Positions 27,486-37,060 of a stretch of 64,000 nucleotides of DNA are shown in pieces. The position numbers and the translations under genes are program-made. Source of the DNA: Streptomyces katrae (GTDB lineage Bacteria; Actinomycetota; Actinomycetes; Streptomycetales; Streptomycetaceae); assembly GCF_000717655.1 (NCBI RefSeq), contig NZ_JNZY01000022.1, forward strand, positions 1-64,000, given 5' to 3'. A model generated the notes under the pieces. It made no database searches. It was not told the DNA's origin and worked only from the letters and a program-made list of their open reading frames with translations. Within the stretch, counting starts at the first letter, position 1; each line of letters begins with the position of its first letter.

Positions 27486-28769
27486 CTACAGGAACGAGTT
27501 GATCTCGATCGTCTCGGTACGGCCGGGGCCGACGCCGATCGCGGAGATCGGGGCGCCCGACATCTCCTCGAGGGCCTTCACGTACGCCTGGGCGTTCTTC
27601 GGGAGGTCCGCGAACGTCTTGGCCTTGGTGATGTCCTCGGACCAGCCGGGGAGGTTTTCGTAGATCGGCTTCGCGTGGTGGAAGTCCGTCTGGGAGTACG
27701 GGAGCTCCTCGACGCGCTTGCCGTCGATCTCGTACGCGACGCAGACCGGGATCTGCTCCCAGCCGGTCAGCACGTCCAGCTTGGTGAGGAAGAAGTCCGT
27801 CAGACCGTTCACGCGGGTGGCGTACCGGGCGATCGGCGCGTCGAACCAGCCGCAGCGGCGGTCGCGGCCGGTGGTCACGCCGCGCTCGCCGCCGATGCGG
27901 CGCAGGTCCTCGCCGTCCTGGTCGAACAGCTCGGTCGGGAACGGGCCGGCGCCGACGCGGGTCGTGTAGGCCTTCAGGATGCCGATGACACGGCTGATCT
28001 TCGTCGGGCCCACGCCGGTGCCGGTGCAGGCGCCGCCGGCGGTCGGGTTCGAGGAGGTGACGAAGGGGTACGTGCCGTGGTCTACGTCGAGCAGGGTGCC
28101 CTGGCCGCCCTCGAAGAGCACGACCTTGTCCTCGTCGAGCGCGTTGTTGAGGATCAGCGTGGTGTCGGCGACGTACGGCTTGATCTGCTCCGCGTACTGG
28201 AGCATCTCCTCCACGATCGCGGCGGCCTCGATGGCGCGGCGGTTGTAGAGCTTCGCGAGGAGCTGGTTCTTGCCCTCGAGCGCCGCTTCGACCTTCTGGG
28301 TGAGGATCGACTCGTCGTACAGGTCCTGGACGCGGATGCCGATGCGGTTGATCTTGTCCGCGTACGTCGGGCCGATGCCGCGGCCGGTCGTGCCGATCTT
28401 GCGCTTGCCGAGGAAGCGCTCGCCGACCTTGTCGAGGGTGACGTTGTACGGCGTGATCAGGTGCGCGTTACCGCTGATCAGCAGCTTGGAGGTGTCGATG
28501 CCGCGCTCGTTCAGACCGCGCAGCTCGGAGAGCAGGACGGCCGGGTCGACGACGACGCCGTTGCCGATGACAGGGGTGCATCCGGGGGAGAGGATGCCGG
28601 AAGGGAGAAGGTGCAGCGCGTACTTCTGGTCGCCTACGACGACCGTGTGGCCGGCGTTGTTGCCACCCTGGTAGCGCACCACATAATCAACGGATCCACC
28701 GAGCAGGTCGGTGGCCTTTCCCTTGCCCTCGTCACCCCACTGAGCTCCGAGCAGCACAAGAGCGGGCAC
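27486..28769 (-). CDS. purA: Adenylosuccinate synthetase
   Basis: PurA (427 aa) couples IMP, aspartate and GTP to adenylosuccinate, the first committed step to AMP. The GTP-binding glycine loop [11 protein letters not shown] is at the N-terminus. The signatures [28 protein letters not shown] and [14 protein letters not shown] are intact. Length is full. Its divergent neighbour is a DAGK-like gene. The 163-bp gap contains a hairpin at 28871-28898 that would lie in or near its leader. Confidence 0.97.
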   Translation of the reverse strand: MPALVLLGAQWGDEGKGKATDLLGGSVDYVVRYQGGNNAGHTVVVGDQKYALHLLPSGILSPGCTPVIGNGVVVDPAVLLSELRGLNERGIDTSKLLISGNAHLITPYNVTLDKVGERFLGKRKIGTTGRGIGPTYADKINRIGIRVQDLYDESILTQKVEAALEGKNQLLAKLYNRRAIEAAAIVEEMLQYAEQIKPYVADTTLILNNALDEDKVVLFEGGQGTLLDVDHGTYPFVTSSNPTAGGACTGTGVGPTKISRVIGILKAYTTRVGAGPFPTELFDQDGEDLRRIGGERGVTTGRDRRCGWFDAPIARYATRVNGLTDFFLTKLDVLTGWEQIPVCVAYEIDGKRVEELPYSQTDFHHAKPIYENLPGWSEDITKAKTFADLPKNAQAYVKALEEMSGAPISAIGVGPGRTETIEINSFL

Positions 28770-28870
28770 AGGCGTACACCTCTTCCGGATGGGGCATGTC
28801 CAAGGTCAGGGGGCGTACGACGATGTACACCGCAGGCTGAGCCGTCGGACCGGTACCCCGGAATAGACGA

Positions 28871-28898
28871 AGGCCCTGGCGCAATAGCGCAAGGGCCT
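28871..28898. promoter_or_regulatory. Hairpin in the purA/DAGK divergent region
   Basis: A 12-bp inverted repeat with one mismatch (28871-28882 / 28887-28898) and the loop AATA lies between divergent starts, where a terminator is not expected. It could be a leader structure of the downstream gene or a protein-binding site. Confidence 0.4.
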
Positions 28899-28932
28899 CT
28901 TGCACAAAGATGCTACCCGAGGAAGGACCGAG

Positions 28933-29748
28933 GTGTCGGCTCCAGAGCCCACCATGAGCCACGCGGGCGCGCCGGTAGGCGGCCTGCTCGTGCTCGTCGA
29001 CCCGGTCGCCCGCCGTCTTGACGGCGAGTCCGTGCGGATCGCGAAGGATGTTCTGTCAGCGGGCGCGGCAGCGAAAATCTGCCTCCCGGACTCGCAGGAG
29101 GAGTTTGCGCGGGCACTTGCCCGCCGGGGTCATCGGCAGCCGGTGATCGTGGGCGACGACCGGGCGCTGGTCCGGGCCGTGGGGCTGCTGTACCGGGAGC
29201 GGAGGCTGGGCGAGGGCGCCCTCTCCCTGGTCCCGGTCGGCCCCGCGGGCTCGCTGGGGCTGGCCCGGTCCCTGGGCGTACCGCTGTCCGCGGTGGCGGC
29301 GGCGCGGGCGGTGCTGGACGGGGCCGTGCGGACGCGGGACCTGCTGGTGGACGACAGCGACGGGGTGGTGCTGGGGGATCTGCGGATTCCACCCGTCCGG
29401 GCGGTACCGCGGCCGTCCGTCTGGAGTGCGTACCGCTCGCTGGTGCGGACGCTGGTCCCGGCGGGGGCTGCGGCGGGGCACCGGCTGCGGGTGGAGGTGG
29501 ACGGGCGGGTCCTGGTGGACGTGGACCGGGTGGTGGAGGACCTCCGGGTGGTGCCGGTGTCCTCCGACGGCGTGGCGGAGGTGACGGTCCGAGTGGCCGG
29601 CGGGCCTTCGCTGCGGGCGAGGGCGGGTTCGGTGACGGTGTCGGGCTCGGACTTCCGCTACCGGGCGGACGCGCTGGTGGCGGGCCCGGTCCGCCGCCGC
29701 ACCTGGACCCTCCGCCCGGCGGCCTGGTCCCTGACGCTGCCGCACTGA
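28933..29748 (+). CDS. Diacylglycerol-kinase-like protein with degenerate motifs
   Basis: This 271-aa protein has the two-domain layout of DAGK/NAD-kinase-type lipid kinases. The segment LSLVPVGPAGSLGLARSLGVP corresponds to the ALPLGTGNDFARxLG signature. The C-terminal beta domain includes the RADALVAGPVRRRTWTLRPA strands. The GGDGT nucleotide loop appears as GDDRALVRAV, and the GTGN motif is also lost, so kinase activity is doubtful. GTG 28933 is preferred because GAGGAAGGA lies five bases upstream; ATG 28954 is the alternative. Binding or regulatory function is inference. Confidence 0.65.
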   Translation: MSAPEPTMSHAGAPVGGLLVLVDPVARRLDGESVRIAKDVLSAGAAAKICLPDSQEEFARALARRGHRQPVIVGDDRALVRAVGLLYRERRLGEGALSLVPVGPAGSLGLARSLGVPLSAVAAARAVLDGAVRTRDLLVDDSDGVVLGDLRIPPVRAVPRPSVWSAYRSLVRTLVPAGAAAGHRLRVEVDGRVLVDVDRVVEDLRVVPVSSDGVAEVTVRVAGGPSLRARAGSVTVSGSDFRYRADALVAGPVRRRTWTLRPAAWSLTLPH

Positions 29749-29786
29749 GGCCGAACCTCAGCCCTGCCCGGCCGCACCCGGCCGAA

Positions 29787-29925
29787 TCCAGCCCCGCCGG
29801 CGTTTGAGGTGCGGGTCCCGGCAGAGCCGGGGAAACGGAGAAGGGCGGGGCGGCGAGAGGCTCCTGCGCGCAGCGGGCCCGTTGTCCCCGCCCGGGCCCG
29901 CCGCGCGGGGTCCGGGCCGCGGCCC
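29787..29925 (+). repeat. Dispersed GC-rich intergenic repeat, copy A
   Basis: This gap starts with TCCAGCCCCGCCGGCGTTTG and includes GGAGAAGGGCGGGGCGGCGAG. Both stretches recur as reverse complements in the block at 49384-49550. Elements of this type follow many Streptomyces genes and may act as terminators. They code for nothing. Confidence 0.65.
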
Positions 29926-29927
29926 GG

Positions 29928-30428
29928 CTAAGGCAGGTCCAGGGTGGCCCGGTGGGCGCGCCAGCGGTCCATCATCCCGGTCATCTCACCCTGCAGGAAC
30001 TCGAAGAACTCCGCCGTCTCCGCCATCCGCACCCCCGCCGGGCTGTCCGCGCCGAGCCCGGCCACCCCGTCGCGCAGCGTCTTCTCGAAGAGGGTCAGCG
30101 CCTGGTCCCGCCGGGTGAACGTCTCGTACCAGAGCTCGTTGTGCAGCACGTACCGGTCCCGCCGCGAGCCCGGCTCCCGCTCCCGGCTGACCATGGTCAC
30201 CTGCGTCAGGTACGCCACGGCCCCCGACACCGCCGCCGGACTGATCTGCAGCGCCTCGCTCAGCTCCGCCGAGGTCATCGATCCGCTGTCGCTCGCGAGC
30301 AGCTGCGCGAAGACCCGCGAGGCCATCCGCTGCATTCCCGCCTCGGTCAGCTGCGCGGCGAACCGCTCCACGAAGCGGGAGACCGCCTCGTCGTTCCGTA
30401 CGCCCTGCGCCCGGGCCTGTACATCCAT
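29928..30428 (-). CDS. GbsR/MarR-family regulator of the ABC exporter
   Basis: This 166-aa winged-helix regulator is of the GbsR branch of MarR. It has FVERFAAQLTEAGMQRMASR, then the HTH MTSAELSEALQISPAAVSGA with wing REREPGSRRDRYVL. A C-terminal helical dimer region follows. It is divergent from an ABC exporter operon, and a perfect 7-2-7 palindrome lies in the 75-bp gap. Local repression of the exporter and itself is likely. GTG 30440 would also be in frame but has AGGAGG with no spacing, so ATG 30428 is chosen. Confidence 0.82.
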   Translation of the reverse strand: MDVQARAQGVRNDEAVSRFVERFAAQLTEAGMQRMASRVFAQLLASDSGSMTSAELSEALQISPAAVSGAVAYLTQVTMVSREREPGSRRDRYVLHNELWYETFTRRDQALTLFEKTLRDGVAGLGADSPAGVRMAETAEFFEFLQGEMTGMMDRWRAHRATLDLP

Positions 30429-30467
30429 GTCGTCCGCCACCCTCCTGACTTTATACGTTTTCCTAGC

Positions 30468-30483
30468 TTCACAAAGTTGTGAA
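30468..30483. promoter_or_regulatory. Operator-like palindrome for the GbsR/MarR regulator
   Basis: TTCACAA-AG-TTGTGAA is a perfect 16-bp palindrome in the divergent gap, 21 bp before the exporter ATPase start. Its AT-rich half-sites and location fit a MarR-type operator. Confidence 0.65.
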
Positions 30484-30503
30484 AGTGGCGTACGTTCCGA
30501 ATC

Positions 30504-31436
30504 ATGACGAAGGCAATCAGGGTCGCCGGACTGCACAAGGCGTTCGGCCGCACCCGCGCACTGGACGGACTCGACCTCTCCGTCGCCACCGGCGAGGTCC
30601 ACGGCTTCCTCGGCCCCAACGGCGCCGGCAAGTCCACCGCCATCCGGGTCCTGCTGGGCCTGCTGCGCGCCGACTCCGGAACCGCCGAGCTGCTCGGCGG
30701 CGACCCCTGGGGCGACGCCGTGGAACTGCACCGCCGCGTCGCCTACGTCCCCGGCGACGTCACCCTGTGGCGCAACCTCTCCGGCGGCGAGGTCATCGAC
30801 CTGTACGGGCGCCTGCGCGGCGGCCTGGACCGGGCCCGGCGCGCCGAGCTCGTCGAGCGGTTCGAGCTGGACCCCACCAAGAAGGGGCGTACGTACTCCA
30901 AGGGCAACCGGCAGAAGGTCGCGCTCGTCGCCGCCTTCGCCTCCGAGGCCGATCTGCTCATCCTCGACGAGCCCACCTCCGGCCTGGACCCGCTGATGGA
31001 GGAGGTCTTCCAGGGCTGTGTCGCCGAGGCGCGCGCCGCCGGGCGGACCGTCCTGCTCAGCTCGCACATCCTCAGCGAGGTCGAGACCCTCTGCGACCGG
31101 GTCAGCATCATCCGCAAGGGCCGCACGGTGGAGACGGGCACCCTGGCCGACCTGCGGCACCTGACCCGTACGTCGATCAGCGCCGAGCTCGCCGGCCCGC
31201 CGAACGGCATCGCGCACCTGCCGGGCGTGTACGACGTGGAGGTCCAGGGGCTGAAGGTCCGCCTCCAGGCCGACACGGACAAGCTGGACGCCGTACTGCG
31301 CTCGTTCGCCGAGTCCGGTGTGCGGTCGCTGACCTCGACGCCGCCCACGCTCGAGGAGCTCTTCCTGCGGCACTACGCGGACGACGTGCACGGCAACGGC
31401 GGGAGCGGGAACGTGAAGGCGGGCGTGTCGCGATGA
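30504..31436 (+). CDS. ABC exporter ATP-binding protein
   Basis: This 310-aa ATPase has Walker [10 protein letters not shown] (about residue 38), the Q-loop region, and signature [11 protein letters not shown] in the place of LSGGQ. Walker B is [12 protein letters not shown], and the switch His is in [11 protein letters not shown]. The C-terminal 80 residues are the regulatory extension usual in drug-exporter ATPases of the DrrA/TylC type. The stop overlaps the permease start (ATGA). With the GbsR-type repressor next door, export of a hydrophobic antibiotic or osmotic/envelope compound is plausible. Confidence 0.9.
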   Translation: MTKAIRVAGLHKAFGRTRALDGLDLSVATGEVHGFLGPNGAGKSTAIRVLLGLLRADSGTAELLGGDPWGDAVELHRRVAYVPGDVTLWRNLSGGEVIDLYGRLRGGLDRARRAELVERFELDPTKKGRTYSKGNRQKVALVAAFASEADLLILDEPTSGLDPLMEEVFQGCVAEARAAGRTVLLSSHILSEVETLCDRVSIIRKGRTVETGTLADLRHLTRTSISAELAGPPNGIAHLPGVYDVEVQGLKVRLQADTDKLDAVLRSFAESGVRSLTSTPPTLEELFLRHYADDVHGNGGSGNVKAGVSR

Positions 31437-33007
31437 AGGACCAACTGGCAGGCACCGGGACGCTGCTGCGGCTCGCGCTCCGCCGCGACGGCGTGATGAT
31501 GCCGGTCTGGATCTCGGTCGTGGGGATGCTGGTGCTCAGCCTGCCCGCCTCGCTGGAGTCGGTGTACGGGACGGCCGCCGAACGGGCCCGGCTGCTCGGC
31601 ACGATGAACACCAACGGATCGCTGCGCGCCCTGTACGGGCCGGTCTTCGGCGACTCGGTCGGCGCCCTGACCGCATGGCGCGGCGGGGTCTTCGCCGGCG
31701 TGCTCGCCGGGATCATGAGCCTGGCCGTCGTGGTCCGGCACACCCGCGAGGAGGAGGAGACGGGCCGTCAGGAGCTGCTCTCCGCGGCGATGGTGGGACG
31801 CCGGGCGCCGCTGACGGCCGCGCTGCTGGCGGCCCTGACGGCCAATGCGCTGGCCGCGCTCCTGGTGGCGGGCGGACTCGCCGGGCGCGGTGCGGGCGGT
31901 GCGCTCGCCCTCGGGCTCGGCATCGGCGCCACCGGGATGCTGTTCGCGGCCCTGGCCGCCATCGCGGCGCAGCTTACCGAGAGCGCGCGGCTCGCGAAGG
32001 GGCTCACGGGTGCACTGATCGGCGCGGCGTTCGTGCTGCGCGCCGCCGGCGACGCCGGGACCGCCGGCGGTGAGAGCGCGCTGACGTGGCTGTCGCCGCT
32101 GGGCTGGCTGGAGCACGTACGGGCCTTCGCGGCCGAACGCTGGTGGGTGCTCGGCCTGTTCGCGGCGGCCGTGGCGGTGCAGGTGGCGGCGGCGTACGCG
32201 CTGGCCGGCCGCCGTGACCTCGGCATGAGCTTCCTGCCGGCCCGGCCGGGCCCGGCGGAGGGCCGGCTCGGCAGCGCGGGGGCGCTGGCCTGGCGGCTCC
32301 AGCGGGGCGCCCTGATCGGCTGGAGCCTCGGGTTCCTGGCGGCCGGGGTGGTGTTCGGCGGGATGACGGACGGGGCCACGCAGCTGGTCGGTGACAACGA
32401 ACGGACCCGCGAGATCATCGAGCGGATGGGTGGGCAGAGCGGTATCGCCGATGCCTTCCTCGCGACGATGGCCGGGATGCTCGGCATGGTCGCCGCCCTG
32501 TACATCGTCTCGGCGGTGCTGCGGCTGAGCGGCGAGGAGTCGGGGCAGCGCGCCGAACCGCTGCTCGCGAACGCGGTCGGCCGGCTGCGGTGGGCCGGCG
32601 GCCACCTGGCCGTGGCCTTCGGCGGCTCGGCGCTGATCCTGCTGCTGGCGGGGCTGGGGCTCGGCGTCGGGCACGGCCAGGACGTGGGCGCGGCGGTGGG
32701 CGCCTGCCTGGCCCAACTCCCGGCGGTGTGGGTGATCGGCGCCCTCGCGGCCCTCCTGCACGGCGCCGCCCCGAAGTGCGCGGTGGCCGCCTGGGCGGTG
32801 GCCGGGGCCGCGCTGACGCTGGGCTGGTTCGGCCCGGCGCTGAACCTCCCGCAGGCCGTCCTGAACCTCTCGCCCTTCGCCCACCTGCCCAAGCTGCCGG
32901 GCGCGGAAGCCCTGGCCTGGGCTCCGATGCTGCTGCTGACCGCGCTGGCGGCGGCCCTGCTGGCGGCCGGCCTGACGGCACTCCGCCGCCGCGACCTGGC
33001 CGCGTAG
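31433..33007 (+). CDS. ABC exporter permease (polyketide antibiotic exporter type)
   Basis: This 524-aa permease has about twelve transmembrane segments arranged as two six-helix halves. It lacks large extracytoplasmic loops, as in the 'exporter of polyketide antibiotics' family of ABC permeases. A conserved-looking cytoplasmic segment after helix 2 ([20 protein letters not shown]) has its counterpart in the second half ([20 protein letters not shown]). These EExxGR repeats couple to the ATPase in this family. Translation is coupled to the ATPase gene. Substrate unknown. It ends 17 bp from the convergent P450 gene. Confidence 0.88.
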   Translation: MKDQLAGTGTLLRLALRRDGVMMPVWISVVGMLVLSLPASLESVYGTAAERARLLGTMNTNGSLRALYGPVFGDSVGALTAWRGGVFAGVLAGIMSLAVVVRHTREEEETGRQELLSAAMVGRRAPLTAALLAALTANALAALLVAGGLAGRGAGGALALGLGIGATGMLFAALAAIAAQLTESARLAKGLTGALIGAAFVLRAAGDAGTAGGESALTWLSPLGWLEHVRAFAAERWWVLGLFAAAVAVQVAAAYALAGRRDLGMSFLPARPGPAEGRLGSAGALAWRLQRGALIGWSLGFLAAGVVFGGMTDGATQLVGDNERTREIIERMGGQSGIADAFLATMAGMLGMVAALYIVSAVLRLSGEESGQRAEPLLANAVGRLRWAGGHLAVAFGGSALILLLAGLGLGVGHGQDVGAAVGACLAQLPAVWVIGALAALLHGAAPKCAVAAWAVAGAALTLGWFGPALNLPQAVLNLSPFAHLPKLPGAEALAWAPMLLLTALAAALLAAGLTALRRRDLAA

Positions 33008-33024
33008 GGGGTGCCCGTCAGGAC

Positions 33025-34221
33025 TCAGAACTCCACGAGGAGTTCTTCCAGACCGCGGATGACGTATCCGTCCCGCCACCGGGGCTCTCGTACGAGCTTC
33101 AGGGGCGGGACGCCGTCCGCCAGCAGGGCCCCGAACGAGGCGGTCAGCTCGCGCCGCGCGAGCGGAGCGCCCAGGCAGTAGTGGATCCCGGCCCCGAAGC
33201 TCAGATGCGGATTGTCGGCCCGTACGAGGTCCAGGGCGTCGGGGTCGTCGAACCGGGCGGGATCCCGGTTCGCGGATCCGAAGAGCAGCGCGACCTCGGC
33301 TCCGCGGGGGATGACCGTGTCACCGATCCGGATGTCGTCCAGCACCCAGCGCTCGAACATCTGCAGGGGTGTGTCGTAACGCATGAGTTCATCCACAGCT
33401 GTGGACAACTTTTCGGAATCGAGCGAGGCGCGCTGCTCGGGGTGCCGGAAAAGGGTCCACCAGCCGTTGACGGTCGTGTTCACGGTGGCCTCGTGGCCGG
33501 CGTTCAGCAGGAGCACGCAGGTGGAGATCATCTCCTGCTCGCTGAGCCGGCCCTCCTCATCGTGGGCGGCGATCAGCCCGGAGATCAAATCCTCGCCGGG
33601 CTCCTTGCGCCGCTCCGCGATCAGCTCGCGCAGATAGGCGCTGAACTCCACGCTCGCCCGTACCGCCCGCTGCGCGGTGTCCTCGTCCGGCCGGAGCTCG
33701 TACATCCCGCAGATGTCCGCCGACCAGGGCCGCAGCAGCGGCCGATCGGCCTCGGGCACCCCGAGCAGCTCGGCGATCACCGCCACGGGCAGCGGCTCGG
33801 CGACGACGGTGAGCAGGTCCCCGCCCCCGTCGGCCAGGAGCTGCCCGACGAGCTGCCGGGCGAGCCGGTCCACGGCCGGAGCGAGCTGCTCCACGGTCCG
33901 CGGCGTGAACGCCTTGGACACCAGCCGCCGCACGCGTGCGTGCGCGGGATCCTCCAGGTCCAGCAGGCCGTTCCCGTTGAGGACGTGGAAGGGTTCGTGC
34001 TCGGGGGGCGGAGCCTCGCGCCCGAACTCCTCGTGGGAGAACCGGTGCAGGTAGGTCCGGCCCAGCCGGCGGTCGCGCAGCAGCGCACTCACGTCGGCAT
34101 GGTGCGGCACCAGCCACTGCCCGGTGGCCTCGAACCACAGGGCACGGCCCTGCTCGCGGAGCTCCCGGTAGGCGGGGTACGGATCGGCGACAAACGCGGC
34201 GTCCCACGGATCAAAGCCCAT
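33025..34221 (-). CDS. Cytochrome P450
   Basis: This 398-aa bacterial class I P450 has its haem-thiolate loop FGAGIHYCLGAPLAR with Cys near residue 349. The I-helix oxygen-activation motif reads NAGHEATVN, with H replacing the usual G in AGxET. The K-helix E-x-x-R is in VDELMR. The order and length are typical of CYP105/107-like soluble enzymes. No ferredoxin gene is adjacent. The exporter operon converges on it and two-component genes lie upstream. Substrate unknown. Confidence 0.93.
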   Translation of the reverse strand: MGFDPWDAAFVADPYPAYRELREQGRALWFEATGQWLVPHHADVSALLRDRRLGRTYLHRFSHEEFGREAPPPEHEPFHVLNGNGLLDLEDPAHARVRRLVSKAFTPRTVEQLAPAVDRLARQLVGQLLADGGGDLLTVVAEPLPVAVIAELLGVPEADRPLLRPWSADICGMYELRPDEDTAQRAVRASVEFSAYLRELIAERRKEPGEDLISGLIAAHDEEGRLSEQEMISTCVLLLNAGHEATVNTTVNGWWTLFRHPEQRASLDSEKLSTAVDELMRYDTPLQMFERWVLDDIRIGDTVIPRGAEVALLFGSANRDPARFDDPDALDLVRADNPHLSFGAGIHYCLGAPLARRELTASFGALLADGVPPLKLVREPRWRDGYVIRGLEELLVEF

Positions 34222-34274
34222 CCCCGAAGCCTAGGACGTCCCCGCGCACGAGGTGTGACCCGTCGTCATGTCGC

Positions 34275-34934
34275 CTACGCCGGAGTCACCAGCCGGGTCT
34301 CGTAGGCGAAGACCGCGGCCTGGGTGCGGTCGCGCAGACCCAGCTTCACCAGGATCCGGCTCACGTGCGTCTTGATCGTGGACTCCGCGACGATGAGGCG
34401 GTCCGCTATCTCCGCGTTGGACAGCCCCTGCGCGATCAGCACCAGCACCTCCGTCTCCCGCTCCGTCAGTTCCCCGATCGCTGCCGGATCCACGAGCTTC
34501 GGCGGGGTCGAGAGCTTCGAGAACTCGAGGATCAGCCGCTTGGTGACCGTGGGCGCCAGCAGCGCCTCACCGGACGCCACCACCCGCACCCCGTCGGCCA
34601 GCTGCCGGGCCGAGGCGTCCTTGAGCAGGAACCCGGATGCCCCGGCCCGCAGGGCCTGGTACACGTACTCGTCGAGGTCGAAGGTCGTCAGGACCAGCAC
34701 CTTCGCATCCGTCTCGGAGGCCACGATCTCCCGGGTCGCCTCCAGCCCGTTCATCACCGGCATCCGGACGTCCATCAGGACCACGTCCGGCTGCAGCGCC
34801 GCCACCTGGGCGATGGCCTCGCGGCCGTCCACCGCCTCGCCGACCACCTCGATGCCGTCCATCGCGTTCAGCAGGACGGAGAAGCCCTCCCGGACCATCA
34901 TCTGATCGTCGACGATCAGGACCCTGATCGTCAT
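34275..34934 (-). CDS. NarL-family response regulator (system 1)
   Basis: This 219-aa regulator has a receiver domain (phospho-acceptor Asp55 in VVLMDVRMP, acidic DD at 9-10, Lys in FLLKDAS) and a LuxR-type HTH (ELTERETEVLVLIAQGLSNA, then ESTIKTHVSRILVKL). Its start overlaps the stop of the adjacent kinase gene by four bases, so the two are a pair. It is a close paralogue of the regulator at 36380, with much of the receiver and HTH identical. Confidence 0.93.
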   Translation of the reverse strand: MTIRVLIVDDQMMVREGFSVLLNAMDGIEVVGEAVDGREAIAQVAALQPDVVLMDVRMPVMNGLEATREIVASETDAKVLVLTTFDLDEYVYQALRAGASGFLLKDASARQLADGVRVVASGEALLAPTVTKRLILEFSKLSTPPKLVDPAAIGELTERETEVLVLIAQGLSNAEIADRLIVAESTIKTHVSRILVKLGLRDRTQAAVFAYETRLVTPA

Positions 34935-36292
34935 GCCGACCGCCCCGACTCGTGCCCCGATTCGTGCGCCGGCTCCTGCGCACCGTCCTGCCGTCCGCGC
35001 GCCGGTATGAACACCGCCACCTCGTACCCGCCCGCCGCGGTCGCCCCGGCCGTCATCTCCCCCTCCAGCATGGCCACCCGCTCCCGCATCCCGGTGATCC
35101 CGTGCCCGGCGCCCGGCGAGGGCCGCACGTCCCCGGTCGCCGCCGCATTGACGACCCGTATGCCCAACCCGCCCAGCACGTACGAGACCTCGACCGAGGC
35201 GGCCGCCCCCGGCGCATGGCGCAGGGTGTTGCTCAGCGCCTCCTGGATGATCCGGTACGCCGACAGCTCGACGCCCGGCGGCAGCTCCCGCACCGCACCC
35301 GTGACCGTCTTCTCCACGCTCAGCCCGGCCTCCCGCACATTGGCCAGCAGCCCGTCCAGCGAGGCCAGCGTCGGCTGCGGGGCGTCCGGCGCCTCGTAGT
35401 CCGCGGAGCGCACCACACCCAGCACCCGGCGCAGTTCCGTCAGCGCCGCCACCGCGTTCTCGCGGATGGTGACGAACGCCGCCTCCAGCTCCGGCGGCGG
35501 ATTCTTCACCCGGTACGGCGCGGCCTCCGCCTGGATCGCCACCACCGACATGTGATGGGCCACCACGTCGTGCAGCTCCCGCGCGATCGTCGTCCGCTCC
35601 TCCAGCAGCGTCCGCCGGTCCCGCTCGACGGCCGTCACCTCCTGCTGCGCACTGACCTCCTGCTCCGCCTCCCGGCGGATGTTGCGGACGGTGACCACCA
35701 GCAGGGAGACCGCCAGGAGGAAGGCCATCGGCATGATCTCGACGGGCTCCCCCCGCCCGAGCACGACCGGAATCGCGAGCCCGATCCCCAGGGTGATCAG
35801 CCACATCCAGCCGGCCGCCCGGGGCCTGGTGCGCATCGCCGCGATGGTCACCGTGATGAAGTAGGAGGCGAAGGCACCCGGCGACCAGGGCCACACGTCG
35901 TTGTTGGAGCCGACCACCGCGAGCACCCCGGTGACGACCGCGGCCGCCCAGAACGCCCCCACCGGCCGCACCAGGGTCATCAGCACCGGCGTGGCCGCGA
36001 TCAGCCCCATCACGAGCGAGCTGCTCGGCGCGACGAACTCGCCGGAGCTGGTGGACGTGAGCATCACCACGAAAAACGCCAGGAAACCCACGACCGCATG
36101 CGGCAGATGGGCCAGCGACGGCCGTATCCGCTCCGGCAGCCGCCGCGTCACCGGCCCGTCGGTGCGCATCTGCGGCAGCGGCCGGTACGCGAAGGCGTCC
36201 GTGATCAGATCCCGGCGCAGGCTCTGGAACAGGCCGGAGGCCATCCGGAACTCGGGTGTCCGGGGGGTCGCCCGGGAGGTCGTCTCGGTCAT
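34931..36292 (-). CDS. Sensor histidine kinase (system 1)
   Basis: This kinase of about 453 aa has a membrane sensor of four to six helices (residues 65-210) with short loops. A helical linker leads to the HisKA_3 phospho-His box (IARELHDVVAHHMSVVAIQA). The N box is in IIQEALSNTLRHAPG and the G box in GAGHGITGMRERVAML. The ATG at 36292 is preferred; a GTG at 36298 adds two residues. No strong ribosome site is seen. The sensor has no extracytoplasmic domain, so it probably senses the membrane or a membrane partner. Confidence 0.9.
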   Translation of the reverse strand: MTETTSRATPRTPEFRMASGLFQSLRRDLITDAFAYRPLPQMRTDGPVTRRLPERIRPSLAHLPHAVVGFLAFFVVMLTSTSSGEFVAPSSSLVMGLIAATPVLMTLVRPVGAFWAAAVVTGVLAVVGSNNDVWPWSPGAFASYFITVTIAAMRTRPRAAGWMWLITLGIGLAIPVVLGRGEPVEIMPMAFLLAVSLLVVTVRNIRREAEQEVSAQQEVTAVERDRRTLLEERTTIARELHDVVAHHMSVVAIQAEAAPYRVKNPPPELEAAFVTIRENAVAALTELRRVLGVVRSADYEAPDAPQPTLASLDGLLANVREAGLSVEKTVTGAVRELPPGVELSAYRIIQEALSNTLRHAPGAAASVEVSYVLGGLGIRVVNAAATGDVRPSPGAGHGITGMRERVAMLEGEMTAGATAAGGYEVAVFIPARGRQDGAQEPAHESGHESGRSA

Positions 36293-36379
36293 GCACACAC
36301 CGTAGGTCGGCCGCCCCCTCGTCCGCGTCGCCGCTGAAGGGGATATCCCCGCCTCCCTCTCAGGTACTACCCCGGCTAC

Positions 36380-37060
36380 TCAGTAGCCCGTCGGACGGAC
36401 CAGACCCGTCTCGTACGCGAACACCGCGGCCTGGGTGCGGTCCCGCAGGCCCAGCTTCACCAGGATCCGCCCCACATGGGTCTTCACGGTCTGCTCGGCC
36501 ACGACCAGGTGCCCGGCGATCTCCGCGTTGGACAGGCCCTGCGCGATCAGCGACAGCACCTCGGTCTCCCGCTCGGTCAGCTCGTCGATCCGCGCCTTCG
36601 AGGGCGCCCGCGGCGCCCCCATCCGGGAGAACTCCGTGATCAGCCGCTTGGTGATGTTCGGCGAGAGCAGCGCCTCGCCGGCCGCCACCACCCGGACCGC
36701 CTCGGCGAGCTGGTCGGCCGACGCGTCCTTCAGGAGGAACCCGGAGGCCCCGGCGCGCAGCGCCTCGTACACGTACTCGTCGAGGTCGAAGGTGGTCAGC
36801 ACCAGCACCTTGACGGTGGCGTCCGGGGCGGCCGTGATGACCGAGGTCGCCTCGATGCCGCCCATCCCGGGCATGCGGATGTCCATCAGGACCACGTCCG
36901 GGCCGAGTGCGGCGACCTTCGCCACCGCATCGGCCCCGTCCACGGCCTGGCCGACGACCTCGATGTCGGGCTGGGCGTTGAGGAGGACGGTGAAGCCCTG
37001 CCGGACCATCATCTGGTCGTCGGCGATCATCACCCTGATCGGGTCGGCCGGAGTGCTCAT
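36380..37060 (-). CDS. NarL-family response regulator (system 2)
   Basis: This 226-aa regulator matches the system 1 regulator in the receiver (Asp60 in VVLMDIRMP) and in the HTH (ELTERETEVLSLIAQGLSNA, then EQTVKTHVGRILVKL). Its start overlaps the kinase stop by four bases. It is the last gene of a four-gene operon with hydrolase, acyltransferase and kinase. The 88-bp gap to system 1 contains CTCTCAGGTA, which also begins the inverted repeat in the operon promoter at 40764. Confidence 0.93.
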   Translation of the reverse strand: MSTPADPIRVMIADDQMMVRQGFTVLLNAQPDIEVVGQAVDGADAVAKVAALGPDVVLMDIRMPGMGGIEATSVITAAPDATVKVLVLTTFDLDEYVYEALRAGASGFLLKDASADQLAEAVRVVAAGEALLSPNITKRLITEFSRMGAPRAPSKARIDELTERETEVLSLIAQGLSNAEIAGHLVVAEQTVKTHVGRILVKLGLRDRTQAAVFAYETGLVRPTGY

